Shown: positions 15,607-25,828 of the stretch, in pieces
Numbering within the stretch: position 1 is the first letter of the stretch
Layout: each line of letters begins with the position of its first letter
Notes under the pieces: model-generated
What the model was told of the DNA's origin: nothing
Databases searched by the model: none
What the model saw: the letters and a program-made list of their open reading frames with translations, nothing else
IMG/VR virus record: IMGVR_UViG_3300029990_000016
Span: 1-41,074 of that record
Reading direction: 5' to 3' (one strand)
DNA: 41,074 nt
Source of the DNA: a virus
Made by a program: the position numbers and the translations under genes

Positions 15607-18600
15607 ATGAGCGAATACGACGACATTGACAACGACTGGGGTGAAGATCCATTCGAAGGCGACATGGACTTCGACATGGACTTCGATAGCCCCGGCAGCA
15701 AGAAAGGTTTCCTGCGCAGCGCTGTCAGCGGTTTCCTTGACGGTATCGTAGAGCGCACTATCGGTTCTACCGACGCTAAGATAAACTCTTTAAAGCGGGT
15801 ATTACCTGAAACTTGGGCTCCTGCGTTTCGCAACGTAAGAGAGTTTAATGACCGTGCTTCCGAGATCTTTGCCGACCTCAAGCAGAATAGTTCTCAAACT
15901 GTAGACGACCTTCAATATCTGGCTTTGCGTGCCGCGAAGGCTGCTGGAAATAAGATCCCTAATAAAATCTCCGGAGCACTGTTAGGCTTTAGCCAACATG
16001 ACTTCAGTGATTGGGACCAAACGTCCGCAGCTACTGACGATACTCCTCGAATGGGTGACACTACCAGCGAGGAAATCAAAGCGCTTATTGATAGTGAAGA
16101 TGCCAACTCAACATTATCTCGTGAAACGTTTAAAGCAGTTGGTAAGCAAACAGTTGACATGATGGCTCAGGTTGGCGGGCGCAGCATTGCTGGCATGCAC
16201 GCGATAACCCAAACCAACTTGCGCACTAATCAGTTGCTGGAACACCTGTTGGATTATCAACGCCGTGTTCAACAACGTACTGACAACTTGCAGCTTTCCG
16301 TTGCAGCTCGTCAGTTGCTTACCAGCTCCAAGTATTACAAGTTCATGGAAGCAAGCCAGCACAGGTTGATTGAAGAGACTAAACTCATTGTTAAGTACTC
16401 GCAACAATCTGATTACGAAAAGACCACTAACTCCCAAGCATTGAAACGTAACGTTCGGGAAACTGTGTTCAATACCGTCAAGAGCCGCTTTGGTGGCGCT
16501 GCTGACTACTTTGCTGACAAGTTCGGTAAAGATGCCCGTGATGACATTACCGGCAACCTGGGTGAGCTCACAGGCAGCCTGCGTATGGTTGCTGAGATGA
16601 CCGAAGGCATGCCAATCAATATTGGTAGCATGGCGGGTAACGCGGCAGCTGGCTTGTTCCTTAACAACATCCCCAAACTCATGGGCTCGGCAAAGGGTAA
16701 AGAGTACCTTGCCAAATTCAAGAAGCAATTTCCTGGATTGTCTAAATGGGCTGAAGATGCGTACATTCGTCTCGGTGATCTCGGTAACGTAGCAAACTAC
16801 GCAACTGGGAACATTGAAGAACTTGTTAACACCATGGCCAAGCATTATCAAGGTCAAGGTTTTGATGAAGCTTCTGAGATGACCTATGAAGAATACGTTG
16901 ACTCCGTACCCAAGGGCAAGAAGCCAATGCCTAAAGCGCAATGGTTTATTGCTAAGTCAGCTCGTGGCATGTTTAACAATGCATCCGGTAAAGTTCTGGA
17001 TGAATTGTGGGTCGGTGGTAACACCAAGTACAGTCTTGCACAACGGACTCTTCGAGATAGCCATGAACAGGCTTATTGGAGTCGTCGCTCTGACCGTACT
17101 CTTAACGAGGAGATCCCTCGTTGGTTTGGTCTGTTGCACCAGTCGCTTGAAAAGATTCGTACTGGCAATGACGACACTGGGGTTGTTTCATACGACTACG
17201 TTAAGAACAAATTTGTAACTAGCCAGCAGAAAGCGGCTACCGTAACTAATGCCGTGTTTGACCATGGGCAGTTCTCTTCCCAGGCCAGCAACGCAATGAA
17301 CTTTGCTAACTCAGTGGACAAGGAGGGATTGCTTACTCCTGACGCTAAACGCAAGCTTGCAATGCATCTGGCTAAAGACGCTGACCGTAAACTGGGCTTT
17401 AACCCGTATAACCTTCTTGACCTTGAAAACGAAGGCTACGATAAAAAGACAGCTGAAGCTATTAAACGAGCTGTAATGGCAACGTTTGATATCACTGACG
17501 AGCATGTTGATAAGTTCCGTAATGCTGACGACACAACTCGTTCTGCAATGCTGACGTACATGCCATCCGAGAAAGCTCGCAAGTTGTTGCCTGAGTTTGC
17601 TGATACCGCACGGTCACTGTCTACGTTCATGCCTGACATCACTAATGCCTTGGATACTTACAAGTCCGCTGGTTATTACGATGCCATGAAGAACGCTGGT
17701 ATCATTACCCCGGATAAAGACACCGGACAAGACGACATCTCTGAAGAGAAGTTCTGGAATGTGCTTGAAGAGTACATGAAAGACCCAAACAAAAAGCGTA
17801 CGGTAGGAACAATACCTGATGCTGCTCCGGATAAAACCAGGGCTATGGGTGGCTTTGCTCCAAGTCTGAATCCGTTGCAAGATGCAATGAACCCAATTGC
17901 CTCCAGAAAAATCCCGGAGTTTACATTCAAGCCTAAAGGCGAAGAAGAACCGGTACCTGTTAAGTTGATGGGTATGGAAGAATTACTTAAGAGCTTTGAT
18001 ACACTTAAGGACGTCTCTCAAACTTTACAGCTTAGTTCGGCTGGTATGGACAAGATGAAGACCATGGATCTTACCCCGTTGAATACTGGGATGGATCTGT
18101 TGGTTAAAGACGTTTCGCAGTTGTTGGCCTTGGCCCAGTCGCGTAACGACATTCTTACCAAAATTCAAGAGGGTGTCCCCAAGCCTAAAAAGGTTAACAA
18201 GGAAGATGAACAGAACATGCGTTCTGGTACTGCTCAGATCATGGACAAGATCAAGCAGTTCTCTTTCAAAGACTTCTACAACAAAGCGGTGGATACAGTT
18301 CTCCGTAATGAGCCATTGATTCTTGGCGGTTTGTTGGGTGGTCTTGCTGGTGTTGCTTTGCATAACCCTAAAGCTGCTGCATTGGTTGCCGGTGGTGCTG
18401 TAATCGCAACGGCCTATGGTAAACTACATTCCTTGGCTAAAGCTCGTGGACCAGACGATAACGAAGACCTTTACGAAGAAGGTGTAGACAAACCAATTCT
18501 GGAAGCTTGGAAATTGCAACGTGGCGATTACTACGATGCAACTAAAGGTTTCTTGATTAAGAGTTGGAAAGACATTAAGGGTAGCGTTAAAGATACTGCG

Positions 18601-21600
18601 GAAAACGTAGTCATCGGTGCTCAGCGTCTTGCAGGTAAACTGTTTACTGCTGAGAACAAGGAAGTATTCCTTAGTGGTCTGAACAAACTTCGTGAAGCCT
18701 TGATGGCAGCCTTTAAATGGTTTGATCCGATGGGGCGTATCACTGCCCTTAAAGACAAGGTCGCAACTCGCTTCTTCCAAATGGATGTTTATAAAGAAGG
18801 GTCTAAGACTCCTACTCTGATCGGCAAGAGCTTTGCTGGCGGGGCCTACTACAAAGTTGGGCCTACTGGCACTGCGGTAATGCTTAACGGTTGGAATGAG
18901 ATTGACGGGCCTGTTTACGATCGAGATGGCAACCTCCTGATCACTCAGGAAGATTACGATCGTGGGCTTGTTACATCCATGGGTGTGAGCATTAACAAGC
19001 TTGGTAACCTGAGTCGCAAGATTGCCGGTTGGGGTTTGGACGCCCTTAAGTTCGGTAAAGACAAAGCGGTTGAGTACGGTGGCAAAGCATACGACAAAAC
19101 ATCGTCCATGCTTAAAGCCGACTACACCCCTATCGTTAGTTCGGTAGATCGTATCTATCACTTGCTGTTGAAGAAGTGGGATATGAAACCTGACGAGGAT
19201 GGTAACGTTCCTGAAGCCGCTCCATCGGCTCCTTCTGTAAACCCACAGAAAGGCATTGATCCTGATGCCCCTGCCAAGGTACCAGAAGAAGTGGTTAAAG
19301 TGCGTGAGGAAGAAGACGCGCAGCCTAAGGACGTTAAACGTAAAGACTTCAGTCAACTGATCAAGGAAAAGATCGACGCGTTGCATGAAGGTAAACCTTT
19401 ACGTAAGAACTCTCTTGCCGACCAGGAAGTACAAAAGGAAAAAGCTAAACGTGATGAACGCGATGGTGCGATTATCCAAATTGCCAAAGCCTTTGGTTAC
19501 AAAGAGAAAAAGGTAGAGCCTAAGAGGGCTGGCCTGTTTGGTATGTTGGCGTCCATGATTGGCGGTACTTTCACTGCAATCACCTCCATCTCTACTTTCT
19601 TTATGAAAGCTTTGTGGAGTCCGATTAAATTGATGGGTACGTTTGCGTCAATGGCTCTCAAAACCATTCCGTTGATGGCTACAGGGATCACTGCCATTGC
19701 CAAAGGGTTGTTTACGCTGCTTAAAACCAAGAGCATCACCGCAGCCGGGACTAGCATTCTTGACACAGTAATGGACCGTGATCCTGATATGCACCCAGCA
19801 GAAAAGGCTAAGCGTCGTTCTGACCGTGCTGAAAACCGTAAAAAGCCAAGTACCAAGATCAGGAAAGGTGGTTTGGGTATTGGGCTTGGTATGTTGGCAG
19901 GTGTGGTTACTGACAACATGGTTGATAGCGGGATCATTGAAGAAGATGGTCTGGCTGATCATGTTGGCGGTGCGGTTAGCACAGCAGCAACGATTTACGG
20001 CGGTTATCAGTTAGCGTCTGGAGCAGCCGCGCTGGCTGGTGTTGAATTAGGCGCTGTTGCGGCTGGTGCTGGCGGCGCGTTGCTTACGGCAGCTGGCTGG
20101 CTTGCCACTGGTGCTGTTGCAGTATTGAGCAGCCCCTGGGTTCTTGGTGCTTTAGCTGTTGGTGCTGTTGGTTATGGACTCTACAGCCTGTTCAAAGAAG
20201 GACAGTCAACTCAACAAAAGCTGCGATTGACTCAGTACGGTATCTCTGATGTTGAGAGTGATCTGGCAGAGAAAGTAATCAAGGCTGAGGAGATGTTGGC
20301 CAAGTTTGTCGTTATTGGTAATGGTCGTGCATCGATATCCAAAGATGCGCCTCTTGAGGAAGTGTTTAAACTCTTCTTAGCAGACCCTAACGACAAGAGA
20401 CAAATTGCTGAAGTCTTTACCTGGTTTAATGGTCGTTTTAAACCTGTCTATCTGACCTACATGGCTTGCTTGGATGCTGCCAAGTTTAAGGACTTTGAGA
20501 CTTACGACAAGTCTAAAGATCAGACGGCATACACCGTGGCTAAACAAGCGCATGCAGCGCTTAGCAGTGTTGCCCCTTATCCGTACACTATCGTAGCCAA
20601 GATTGACAAAGATACACCGATCATGGCGGAAAAGCAGACCGTTATCCGGATCAACAACTATCTGGAAGCGCTCAAACAGTACATTGATCGCAAGACCGAT
20701 AAGGAAGATCTGAAAGCCATTGCCCTACCTGCTGGTGCTGTTGCACTTAAGTCGGAAAAGGCTAGGCTAGAAGAAGTCCTTGACAAGGGCGGTAATAGCC
20801 TTAGCAGCGAAACAAAAAGCCAGGTTAAGGAAAAACTGGACTATATCGATAAGCAACTGGCTGGTTTTGACACCTCCTTTAAAGTAGCTCCACAGATTGC
20901 AGGTATTTACATTAAAGACCTGTTGCCAGACGATCGCGCAATGAGCTTGCTCACCGCTATCCGATTGGCGACTTATGGTAATGATGAAGATACTAGCTGG
21001 CGAGTAGAAGCGGTGCTGAAGTTAGAGCGCTACTGTGAAAGTCTGTTTGTCCTTAGTAGCGATACTGTGGTGTTTAACGGAGACGTTGAGAAGATTTACA
21101 GCTTCTTTAAAGACGCGTTCCGTTTAGGCGATGGCGACGGTGAGATGTGGGCTAAGTGGTTCCGCGATCGTTTCTCTCCAGTCATGTCTAACTATGTCAA
21201 GCTGATGGCTAACTACCGTAAGGGTAATCCAGGAGTTGTTTGGAAAACTCTGTCTGCTACGGCTCGTTACGAAATAGCACAAGGTCTTGTTCAAACTCAA
21301 GTTTACATCACGAGTTCGTTTACCGCTCCAGTTTGGAAAGTACGTGCTGCTCCGTTTAAAGATGCTGTTTCGACAGATAGAACGGATAAAGTAGATCGCA
21401 TGCTGACCATGCTTGGTGAAGCAAGTACTCAAGCCAAAGTTAAAGATCCAGAAAAGGAAGCTGGTAAAACTAACACGTCTTCTTGGGCTAAAGCTATCTC
21501 CCCTCACAAGGTTGGTGGTGGGATGACCGAGAAGCAGGCTAACGTACAAACAGCTGATCAATACAAGACCAAAAAGGACTTGGCACTTGGTGGTCAGTTT

Positions 21601-23541
21601 GGTACTAGCACTTCCAGAGGCGCTGGTACTGGTAACCTCTATGGAGCTGGGGCCAACGGTGTATTCCGTACTCCAGAAAACCAATTTGGTTATAAGCCGT
21701 TAACCGGCAGTGGTGACACTAGCCACCTTGACATGACTGGTGTTCAGAAAGTCGATGGTGGTAAGGATACCGGAGTTAAGGTTCCTAAGAAGTTAGCAGA
21801 ACAGCTAATGATCCGTGAAATGCTTAAACAAGGTTTTACAGATCCTCGTGCTATTGCCGAGATGCTGGCGCTGACTAACTACGAAAGTGATAACTACAGC
21901 CGCACTGTTGAGAACCTGAAATACTCAGACCCAACCCGTTTGATGAAACTGTTCCGAGAAGTTACTAGTCTTGATCAGGCCCGTCAATTGGTTGCTATGG
22001 GTGAGGTTGCTATCGGTAACACTGTTTATGGCGGTGGTAAAGGTGCTTCCTTGGGTAACACTGATCCTGGCGACGGTTACAAATATCGTGGTCGTGGGTT
22101 TGTGCAATCCACTGGTAAATATAACTATGCGAAGCTTGGGCAATCCCTTGGTCTCGATTTGGTTAACAAACCAGAATTGCTGTCTGAAGATCCAAACGTT
22201 ATGGCTGCTGCTGCGGTTCAGTTCTACAAGGACTCGAAACTGCTGCAAGGCATCACAGTCGACGGTGACTTCGGTAAAGCAGCAACAGGTATCAACGGCG
22301 GTAATCCAGTACCTGGCATGCAAGATCGCTACAAGCTGTATCTGAGCTACTTGGATCAGCTAGGTAAGGGTGAGTTGACAGGAGACGATAAAGACACTCC
22401 AGACGCTTCTGGTGCAGCCACAGCTGCTACCCCTGGTGCTTCTGGTAGCGGTGGGGCACAAAGTAGCAACGGACCAGCTATTGGTCAGTCTACTGCGCTT
22501 CCACCTCTGGGCGCCGCAAGCGCTGGTGGACCAATGAGTGCCGGTACTACTGGCGGTGGGATGTACTCCACTCCAAGTAGCGCGCCAGGCGCTGGTCAGT
22601 ATGGCAGTAATCCAGGCATGGGTGGCTCAGGTCAACCGTTTGTATTGTCTGGTGCTGGTTCTGACAACGCTGGTCTTCGTCTGAAAAGTGCAGAAGCCAC
22701 TGCTGGTGGTGACTCACATCCTGGTGTTAAACGTTTGGCTCAACTGGTTCAGTCTAACGTTAGTACGTTTAAAGAGATTACTTCTTTGAACGATGGCTGG
22801 CACCGGAAGAACAAACCAAATTCCAAGCACACCCAAGGGTTGGCATTGGATTTCACTCTTACCGATGGTGTTCGTAGTAGTGACCAAGCAGTTGCCATTG
22901 TTAAAGGGCTGCTGCAACAAGCCGGTTTGCAGCCTAATGAGTTCTTAGTACTCAATGAGTACAAACGAATGTCAGCCGGGGCTACTGGTGGTCATGTCCA
23001 TGCAGGGTTTGCTTCGGCTGCCGCTGCTGATAAGTTCAATGCTGCCGCTGGTGGCAATGCGACTAATGGGCAAGACACTACTACTGGGGGCGGTCCGGTA
23101 CAACAGAAGGATCTGAACGCACCACCGCCACAAATGGGTGTTGAAACCGAGTCTATATCGAGCGGTGAGACAGAGGTTGCTGGTGAAGGTAGTGGCCCAA
23201 TCAAACCACGTCTGCCAGGAGAAGCTCCGCCTAAGGGTAATCCGGTTAATCCGCGACCTAACAGTCCGTATGACACCGGACCTGGTGCTGCAATGGGTCA
23301 ACCAGAAAACAGCAATCAACGGCGACAACCAAATAACCAAGCCAACAACAATGCTCAATCTGCTCCGGCTCCGGCTCAAGTAGACAACAGCAGAGTTGAA
23401 AGCCTGTTAGAAGATCTCCTGAAGGCTATCAACGACAAAGGGGATGCACAAACAGGTGGTTTAGGTGAAGTGGTTAAGCAGTTGATAGAAGCTAACAACA
23501 ACCTTAAATCCAAAGAAACCCAGAAACGGGTAACCATTTAA
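15607..23541 (+). CDS. Giant tail protein with GH19 and M15-like peptidoglycan hydrolase domains
   Basis: A 2644-aa virion protein, by place and size the counterpart of phiKZ gp181 (tail tape-measure/cell-puncturing protein). It starts with an acidic segment, then long helical regions. Hydrophobic membrane-like stretches lie at about 900-935, 1307-1370, 1421-1435 and 1457-1530, as expected of a protein that enters the cell envelope. Residues about 2060-2255 form a GH19 chitinase/lysozyme-like domain: TNYESDNYS with the likely catalytic Glu2093, and KYRGRGFVQSTGKYNY (2159-2174). A Gly/Ser/Ala-rich linker leads to an M15-like zinc peptidase at about 2365-2480: SKHTQGLALD (His2408, Asp2415) and GGHVHAGF (His2465). 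The C-terminus is Pro/Gly/Asn-rich and ends in a short helical region. GGAG lies seven bases before the ATG. Confidence 0.88.
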   Translation: MSEYDDIDNDWGEDPFEGDMDFDMDFDSPGSKKGFLRSAVSGFLDGIVERTIGSTDAKINSLKRVLPETWAPAFRNVREFNDRASEIFADLKQNSSQTVDDLQYLALRAAKAAGNKIPNKISGALLGFSQHDFSDWDQTSAATDDTPRMGDTTSEEIKALIDSEDANSTLSRETFKAVGKQTVDMMAQVGGRSIAGMHAITQTNLRTNQLLEHLLDYQRRVQQRTDNLQLSVAARQLLTSSKYYKFMEASQHRLIEETKLIVKYSQQSDYEKTTNSQALKRNVRETVFNTVKSRFGGAADYFADKFGKDARDDITGNLGELTGSLRMVAEMTEGMPINIGSMAGNAAAGLFLNNIPKLMGSAKGKEYLAKFKKQFPGLSKWAEDAYIRLGDLGNVANYATGNIEELVNTMAKHYQGQGFDEASEMTYEEYVDSVPKGKKPMPKAQWFIAKSARGMFNNASGKVLDELWVGGNTKYSLAQRTLRDSHEQAYWSRRSDRTLNEEIPRWFGLLHQSLEKIRTGNDDTGVVSYDYVKNKFVTSQQKAATVTNAVFDHGQFSSQASNAMNFANSVDKEGLLTPDAKRKLAMHLAKDADRKLGFNPYNLLDLENEGYDKKTAEAIKRAVMATFDITDEHVDKFRNADDTTRSAMLTYMPSEKARKLLPEFADTARSLSTFMPDITNALDTYKSAGYYDAMKNAGIITPDKDTGQDDISEEKFWNVLEEYMKDPNKKRTVGTIPDAAPDKTRAMGGFAPSLNPLQDAMNPIASRKIPEFTFKPKGEEEPVPVKLMGMEELLKSFDTLKDVSQTLQLSSAGMDKMKTMDLTPLNTGMDLLVKDVSQLLALAQSRNDILTKIQEGVPKPKKVNKEDEQNMRSGTAQIMDKIKQFSFKDFYNKAVDTVLRNEPLILGGLLGGLAGVALHNPKAAALVAGGAVIATAYGKLHSLAKARGPDDNEDLYEEGVDKPILEAWKLQRGDYYDATKGFLIKSWKDIKGSVKDTAENVVIGAQRLAGKLFTAENKEVFLSGLNKLREALMAAFKWFDPMGRITALKDKVATRFFQMDVYKEGSKTPTLIGKSFAGGAYYKVGPTGTAVMLNGWNEIDGPVYDRDGNLLITQEDYDRGLVTSMGVSINKLGNLSRKIAGWGLDALKFGKDKAVEYGGKAYDKTSSMLKADYTPIVSSVDRIYHLLLKKWDMKPDEDGNVPEAAPSAPSVNPQKGIDPDAPAKVPEEVVKVREEEDAQPKDVKRKDFSQLIKEKIDALHEGKPLRKNSLADQEVQKEKAKRDERDGAIIQIAKAFGYKEKKVEPKRAGLFGMLASMIGGTFTAITSISTFFMKALWSPIKLMGTFASMALKTIPLMATGITAIAKGLFTLLKTKSITAAGTSILDTVMDRDPDMHPAEKAKRRSDRAENRKKPSTKIRKGGLGIGLGMLAGVVTDNMVDSGIIEEDGLADHVGGAVSTAATIYGGYQLASGAAALAGVELGAVAAGAGGALLTAAGWLATGAVAVLSSPWVLGALAVGAVGYGLYSLFKEGQSTQQKLRLTQYGISDVESDLAEKVIKAEEMLAKFVVIGNGRASISKDAPLEEVFKLFLADPNDKRQIAEVFTWFNGRFKPVYLTYMACLDAAKFKDFETYDKSKDQTAYTVAKQAHAALSSVAPYPYTIVAKIDKDTPIMAEKQTVIRINNYLEALKQYIDRKTDKEDLKAIALPAGAVALKSEKARLEEVLDKGGNSLSSETKSQVKEKLDYIDKQLAGFDTSFKVAPQIAGIYIKDLLPDDRAMSLLTAIRLATYGNDEDTSWRVEAVLKLERYCESLFVLSSDTVVFNGDVEKIYSFFKDAFRLGDGDGEMWAKWFRDRFSPVMSNYVKLMANYRKGNPGVVWKTLSATARYEIAQGLVQTQVYITSSFTAPVWKVRAAPFKDAVSTDRTDKVDRMLTMLGEASTQAKVKDPEKEAGKTNTSSWAKAISPHKVGGGMTEKQANVQTADQYKTKKDLALGGQFGTSTSRGAGTGNLYGAGANGVFRTPENQFGYKPLTGSGDTSHLDMTGVQKVDGGKDTGVKVPKKLAEQLMIREMLKQGFTDPRAIAEMLALTNYESDNYSRTVENLKYSDPTRLMKLFREVTSLDQARQLVAMGEVAIGNTVYGGGKGASLGNTDPGDGYKYRGRGFVQSTGKYNYAKLGQSLGLDLVNKPELLSEDPNVMAAAAVQFYKDSKLLQGITVDGDFGKAATGINGGNPVPGMQDRYKLYLSYLDQLGKGELTGDDKDTPDASGAATAATPGASGSGGAQSSNGPAIGQSTALPPLGAASAGGPMSAGTTGGGMYSTPSSAPGAGQYGSNPGMGGSGQPFVLSGAGSDNAGLRLKSAEATAGGDSHPGVKRLAQLVQSNVSTFKEITSLNDGWHRKNKPNSKHTQGLALDFTLTDGVRSSDQAVAIVKGLLQQAGLQPNEFLVLNEYKRMSAGATGGHVHAGFASAAAADKFNAAAGGNATNGQDTTTGGGPVQQKDLNAPPPQMGVETESISSGETEVAGEGSGPIKPRLPGEAPPKGNPVNPRPNSPYDTGPGAAMGQPENSNQRRQPNNQANNNAQSAPAPAQVDNSRVESLLEDLLKAINDKGDAQTGGLGEVVKQLIEANNNLKSKETQKRVTI

Positions 23542-23547
23542 CATTTT

Positions 23548-23577
23548 AGGAGGAGGTGGGGGCTTCGGCCTCCTCCT
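23548..23577 (+). terminator. UUCG-type hairpin after the giant tail gene
   Basis: AGGAGGAGG pairs with CCTCCTCCT across 12 bases that include CTTCGG. The run CCTTTTATTT follows, just before the next gene's ribosome site. It lies 6 bp after the stop. With a same-strand gene only 25 bp beyond, it may reduce rather than abolish read-through. It differs from the TACCC-type hairpins at the convergent junctions. Confidence 0.7.
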
Positions 23578-23601
23578 CTATCCTTTTATTTCGAGGTTCT
23601 T

Positions 23602-25770
23602 ATGGCCAAGATTTCAACTAGAGATCGAGATATCATCTCTAACTCTTTCCGCTTGCTTACTCGTGGCATTCCGCCCGATGAAGTAATGGAGCGCATGAAC
23701 TGGGATAAGTACTTTAACGTATTCAGTAGCGCTACTGGTGATAACCGTTACATCAACCCAGTTCCTCAATCTAGTCCGTATACTGATCCACGTTACGGTC
23801 GTTTGTTGCAAAGCCACGAAGGTGGGATGGGTTCCTATTACAAGAAGCAAATTGAAGATAACGTTACACTGCTGACTATTGTCCCTGGTGTTCCACAGTT
23901 TGCTGGTATGTTGCAATTTATTCAAAACATGTTTAGTCCTAGTGCTGCGATTATTGCTAACAAAGGTCGAGCACCTGGTCTTGCGTTTTACATGGGCCAG
24001 GCGATTACTTCGGTTGCTTTCTACCCGATGCAATTACTGTCTGCTAGTGTTCAGTTTCTTAACTTCTTCTTGGACAACCCAGTAAACACCTACTGGAGCG
24101 TTAAGCCTGCAATGGGTGCCTACACCATGGCGTCTACTGGTGTGCTTAACGACATCATGGTCAGACTTAACTGGATTGACCCGTTGTTACCTAAACGGGC
24201 TCAGGAACAGAATGATCCTTTGTTTGGCCTTAAGCCTAACTACGACATCTCGTCACGTCTTGCTGACTTAAGGCTCTTAATGCCAGACGTCATCAACGAC
24301 GATGGTACTGTTGACCTTATGCGGCTTATCATGAAGGGTGTTCGTAAGCACCGTGTTATGCTTCGTGAACTTGCCAAGATGGACAACGAACAAATTAATA
24401 CAGTCGAAGAACGCTTTGCTCGTGGTCGTCAGATTATCGAAGAAGTTGAATTTGATGAAGTGACCATGGCAGGCGAACCTAGTCAGTCGTTTGTTGAACA
24501 GGAGATGAACTCTGTTGGTCGTGCTCGTGAGGGCGAGATTAACTACGCTGAACAAGACAGTGCATATACCCAGCGTGATGCTTATTTAAACGCCTACAAC
24601 TCTACCGCAGGCATTTCTAACATCGGTTCTGCTGATGGCGCAGACGGGCGTAACCTGGGCACAATCATTAGTGAGCTTGGTAAAGGTTCTAGCGAAGCTA
24701 GCTTTGGTACAGGCAACCCTAACGAGTCGGCTGGTCGTCCTAAACCTTCGTCGATCTATACCGGGGCAGACTCCAGTGTTGCTGGTGGTCAACAAATCTT
24801 CTACGAAGATAACCCGGATGATCGCACTTGGGCAGGTGACATTTTTGACTTGCTGCGTTCGGCACAGTACGGTGGTATGGACGCCATCACCTGGAGAGTA
24901 GATGGAGCCGCGGGTCCTACAACTGACTCCTTTGCTCACTCGCATGCACAATCTCCACTGGCTAGTAAATTCAACAGCGTAGTTAAAGCAGCGAACGATT
25001 TCCGCTTTGACGTTGCTGGTGGCGCTACTGGTATTGGTATTGTTGACGGTTTGATTAATACCTTTAAAGAAGGTATCCAAGGTGCTCTATCAGGTACTGT
25101 TATTGGCAACATCCCATTGGCTCTTACTAACAACTCTTACGTTAAGGTAGCAGACCACTGGGACGGTTCCACGACTAACCTGCACAAAGAGTCCTACAGT
25201 ATCTACTTCCACTGCACATACGCTCACCCGTATGAAGAGTTGATGAAGATTTGGGTTCCCTTCTCGTTGTTCCTCCCGCTGATTGCTCCTATGTCGGCTG
25301 GTGCTGGTACATACACCTCACCGTTTATGTGTAAAGCTTTCTGTACCGGTCGTTCCCTTATTCGTACAGGCATGGTTGAGAACGCAACACTTACTTGGGG
25401 TGATGGTGAACGTGGTTGGACCAAGACTCGTCGTCCGCTTAACTTGCGTATTGACTTCAACATTGTTGACTTGGAACCAATCATCTCTGTGCCGATTGAC
25501 CGTTCTATCAGTCTGCTGGAGGTTACTAACCTTAGCGGGATTGCTAGCAAGATCTTGACGGATGATACTGGTTACAACAACTACCTTGGTCGTATTGCGG
25601 GGACTACCTACTTGGATACCATTCTCAAGTACAGTCGCCTTAACCGTGGTTTGACCGGTGTTGCAACTAGCATGCGCCAAAGTATCCGCGCTGACAACAT
25701 TGCTTCTAAAGTATCCGACTCCATTGTTGGTTCTTTCTCTACACTGTTTGCCAGACCGCTTGCACGATAA
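23602..25770 (+). CDS. Large virion protein, probably tail or baseplate
   Basis: A 722-aa protein beginning MAKISTRDRDIISNSF, with GAGG five bases before the ATG. There is no enzymatic motif. It has a hydrophobic helical stretch at about 95-160 (VPGVPQFAGMLQFIQNMF and later), a charged coil at about 245-300, a Ser/Gly/Asn-rich middle (350-400) and a beta-rich C-terminal half containing RRPLNLRIDFNIVDLEP. The pattern is of a structural protein. It follows the giant tail protein on the same strand and ends in a two-way terminator, so tail or baseplate is the best inference (phiKZ gp182 position). Not recognised by sequence motif. Confidence 0.8.
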   Translation: MAKISTRDRDIISNSFRLLTRGIPPDEVMERMNWDKYFNVFSSATGDNRYINPVPQSSPYTDPRYGRLLQSHEGGMGSYYKKQIEDNVTLLTIVPGVPQFAGMLQFIQNMFSPSAAIIANKGRAPGLAFYMGQAITSVAFYPMQLLSASVQFLNFFLDNPVNTYWSVKPAMGAYTMASTGVLNDIMVRLNWIDPLLPKRAQEQNDPLFGLKPNYDISSRLADLRLLMPDVINDDGTVDLMRLIMKGVRKHRVMLRELAKMDNEQINTVEERFARGRQIIEEVEFDEVTMAGEPSQSFVEQEMNSVGRAREGEINYAEQDSAYTQRDAYLNAYNSTAGISNIGSADGADGRNLGTIISELGKGSSEASFGTGNPNESAGRPKPSSIYTGADSSVAGGQQIFYEDNPDDRTWAGDIFDLLRSAQYGGMDAITWRVDGAAGPTTDSFAHSHAQSPLASKFNSVVKAANDFRFDVAGGATGIGIVDGLINTFKEGIQGALSGTVIGNIPLALTNNSYVKVADHWDGSTTNLHKESYSIYFHCTYAHPYEELMKIWVPFSLFLPLIAPMSAGAGTYTSPFMCKAFCTGRSLIRTGMVENATLTWGDGERGWTKTRRPLNLRIDFNIVDLEPIISVPIDRSISLLEVTNLSGIASKILTDDTGYNNYLGRIAGTTYLDTILKYSRLNRGLTGVATSMRQSIRADNIASKVSDSIVGSFSTLFARPLAR

Positions 25771-25784
25771 AAAAGATATAGGCT

Positions 25785-25821
25785 AATACCCCTACCTCCC
25801 TTAACGGGAGGTAGGGGTATT
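25785..25821. terminator. Two-way terminator, 16-bp perfect stem
   Basis: AATACCCCTACCTCCC and its exact complement flank a 5-nt loop (TTAAC), between genes converging from 25770 and 25829. A-rich bases before and T-rich bases after give a U-tract in both directions. It shares its TAnnCCCnTAnCC core with the hairpins at 28658, 33592 and 38810. Confidence 0.88.
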
Positions 25822-25828
25822 ATGTTTG

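Noticed and set aside
16114-19386. Long minus-strand open frames (275 and 320 aa) inside the giant tail gene
   Set aside because: Antisense shadows: Phe/Val/Thr-rich composition, no ribosome site, and the plus frame shows clear domains throughout.
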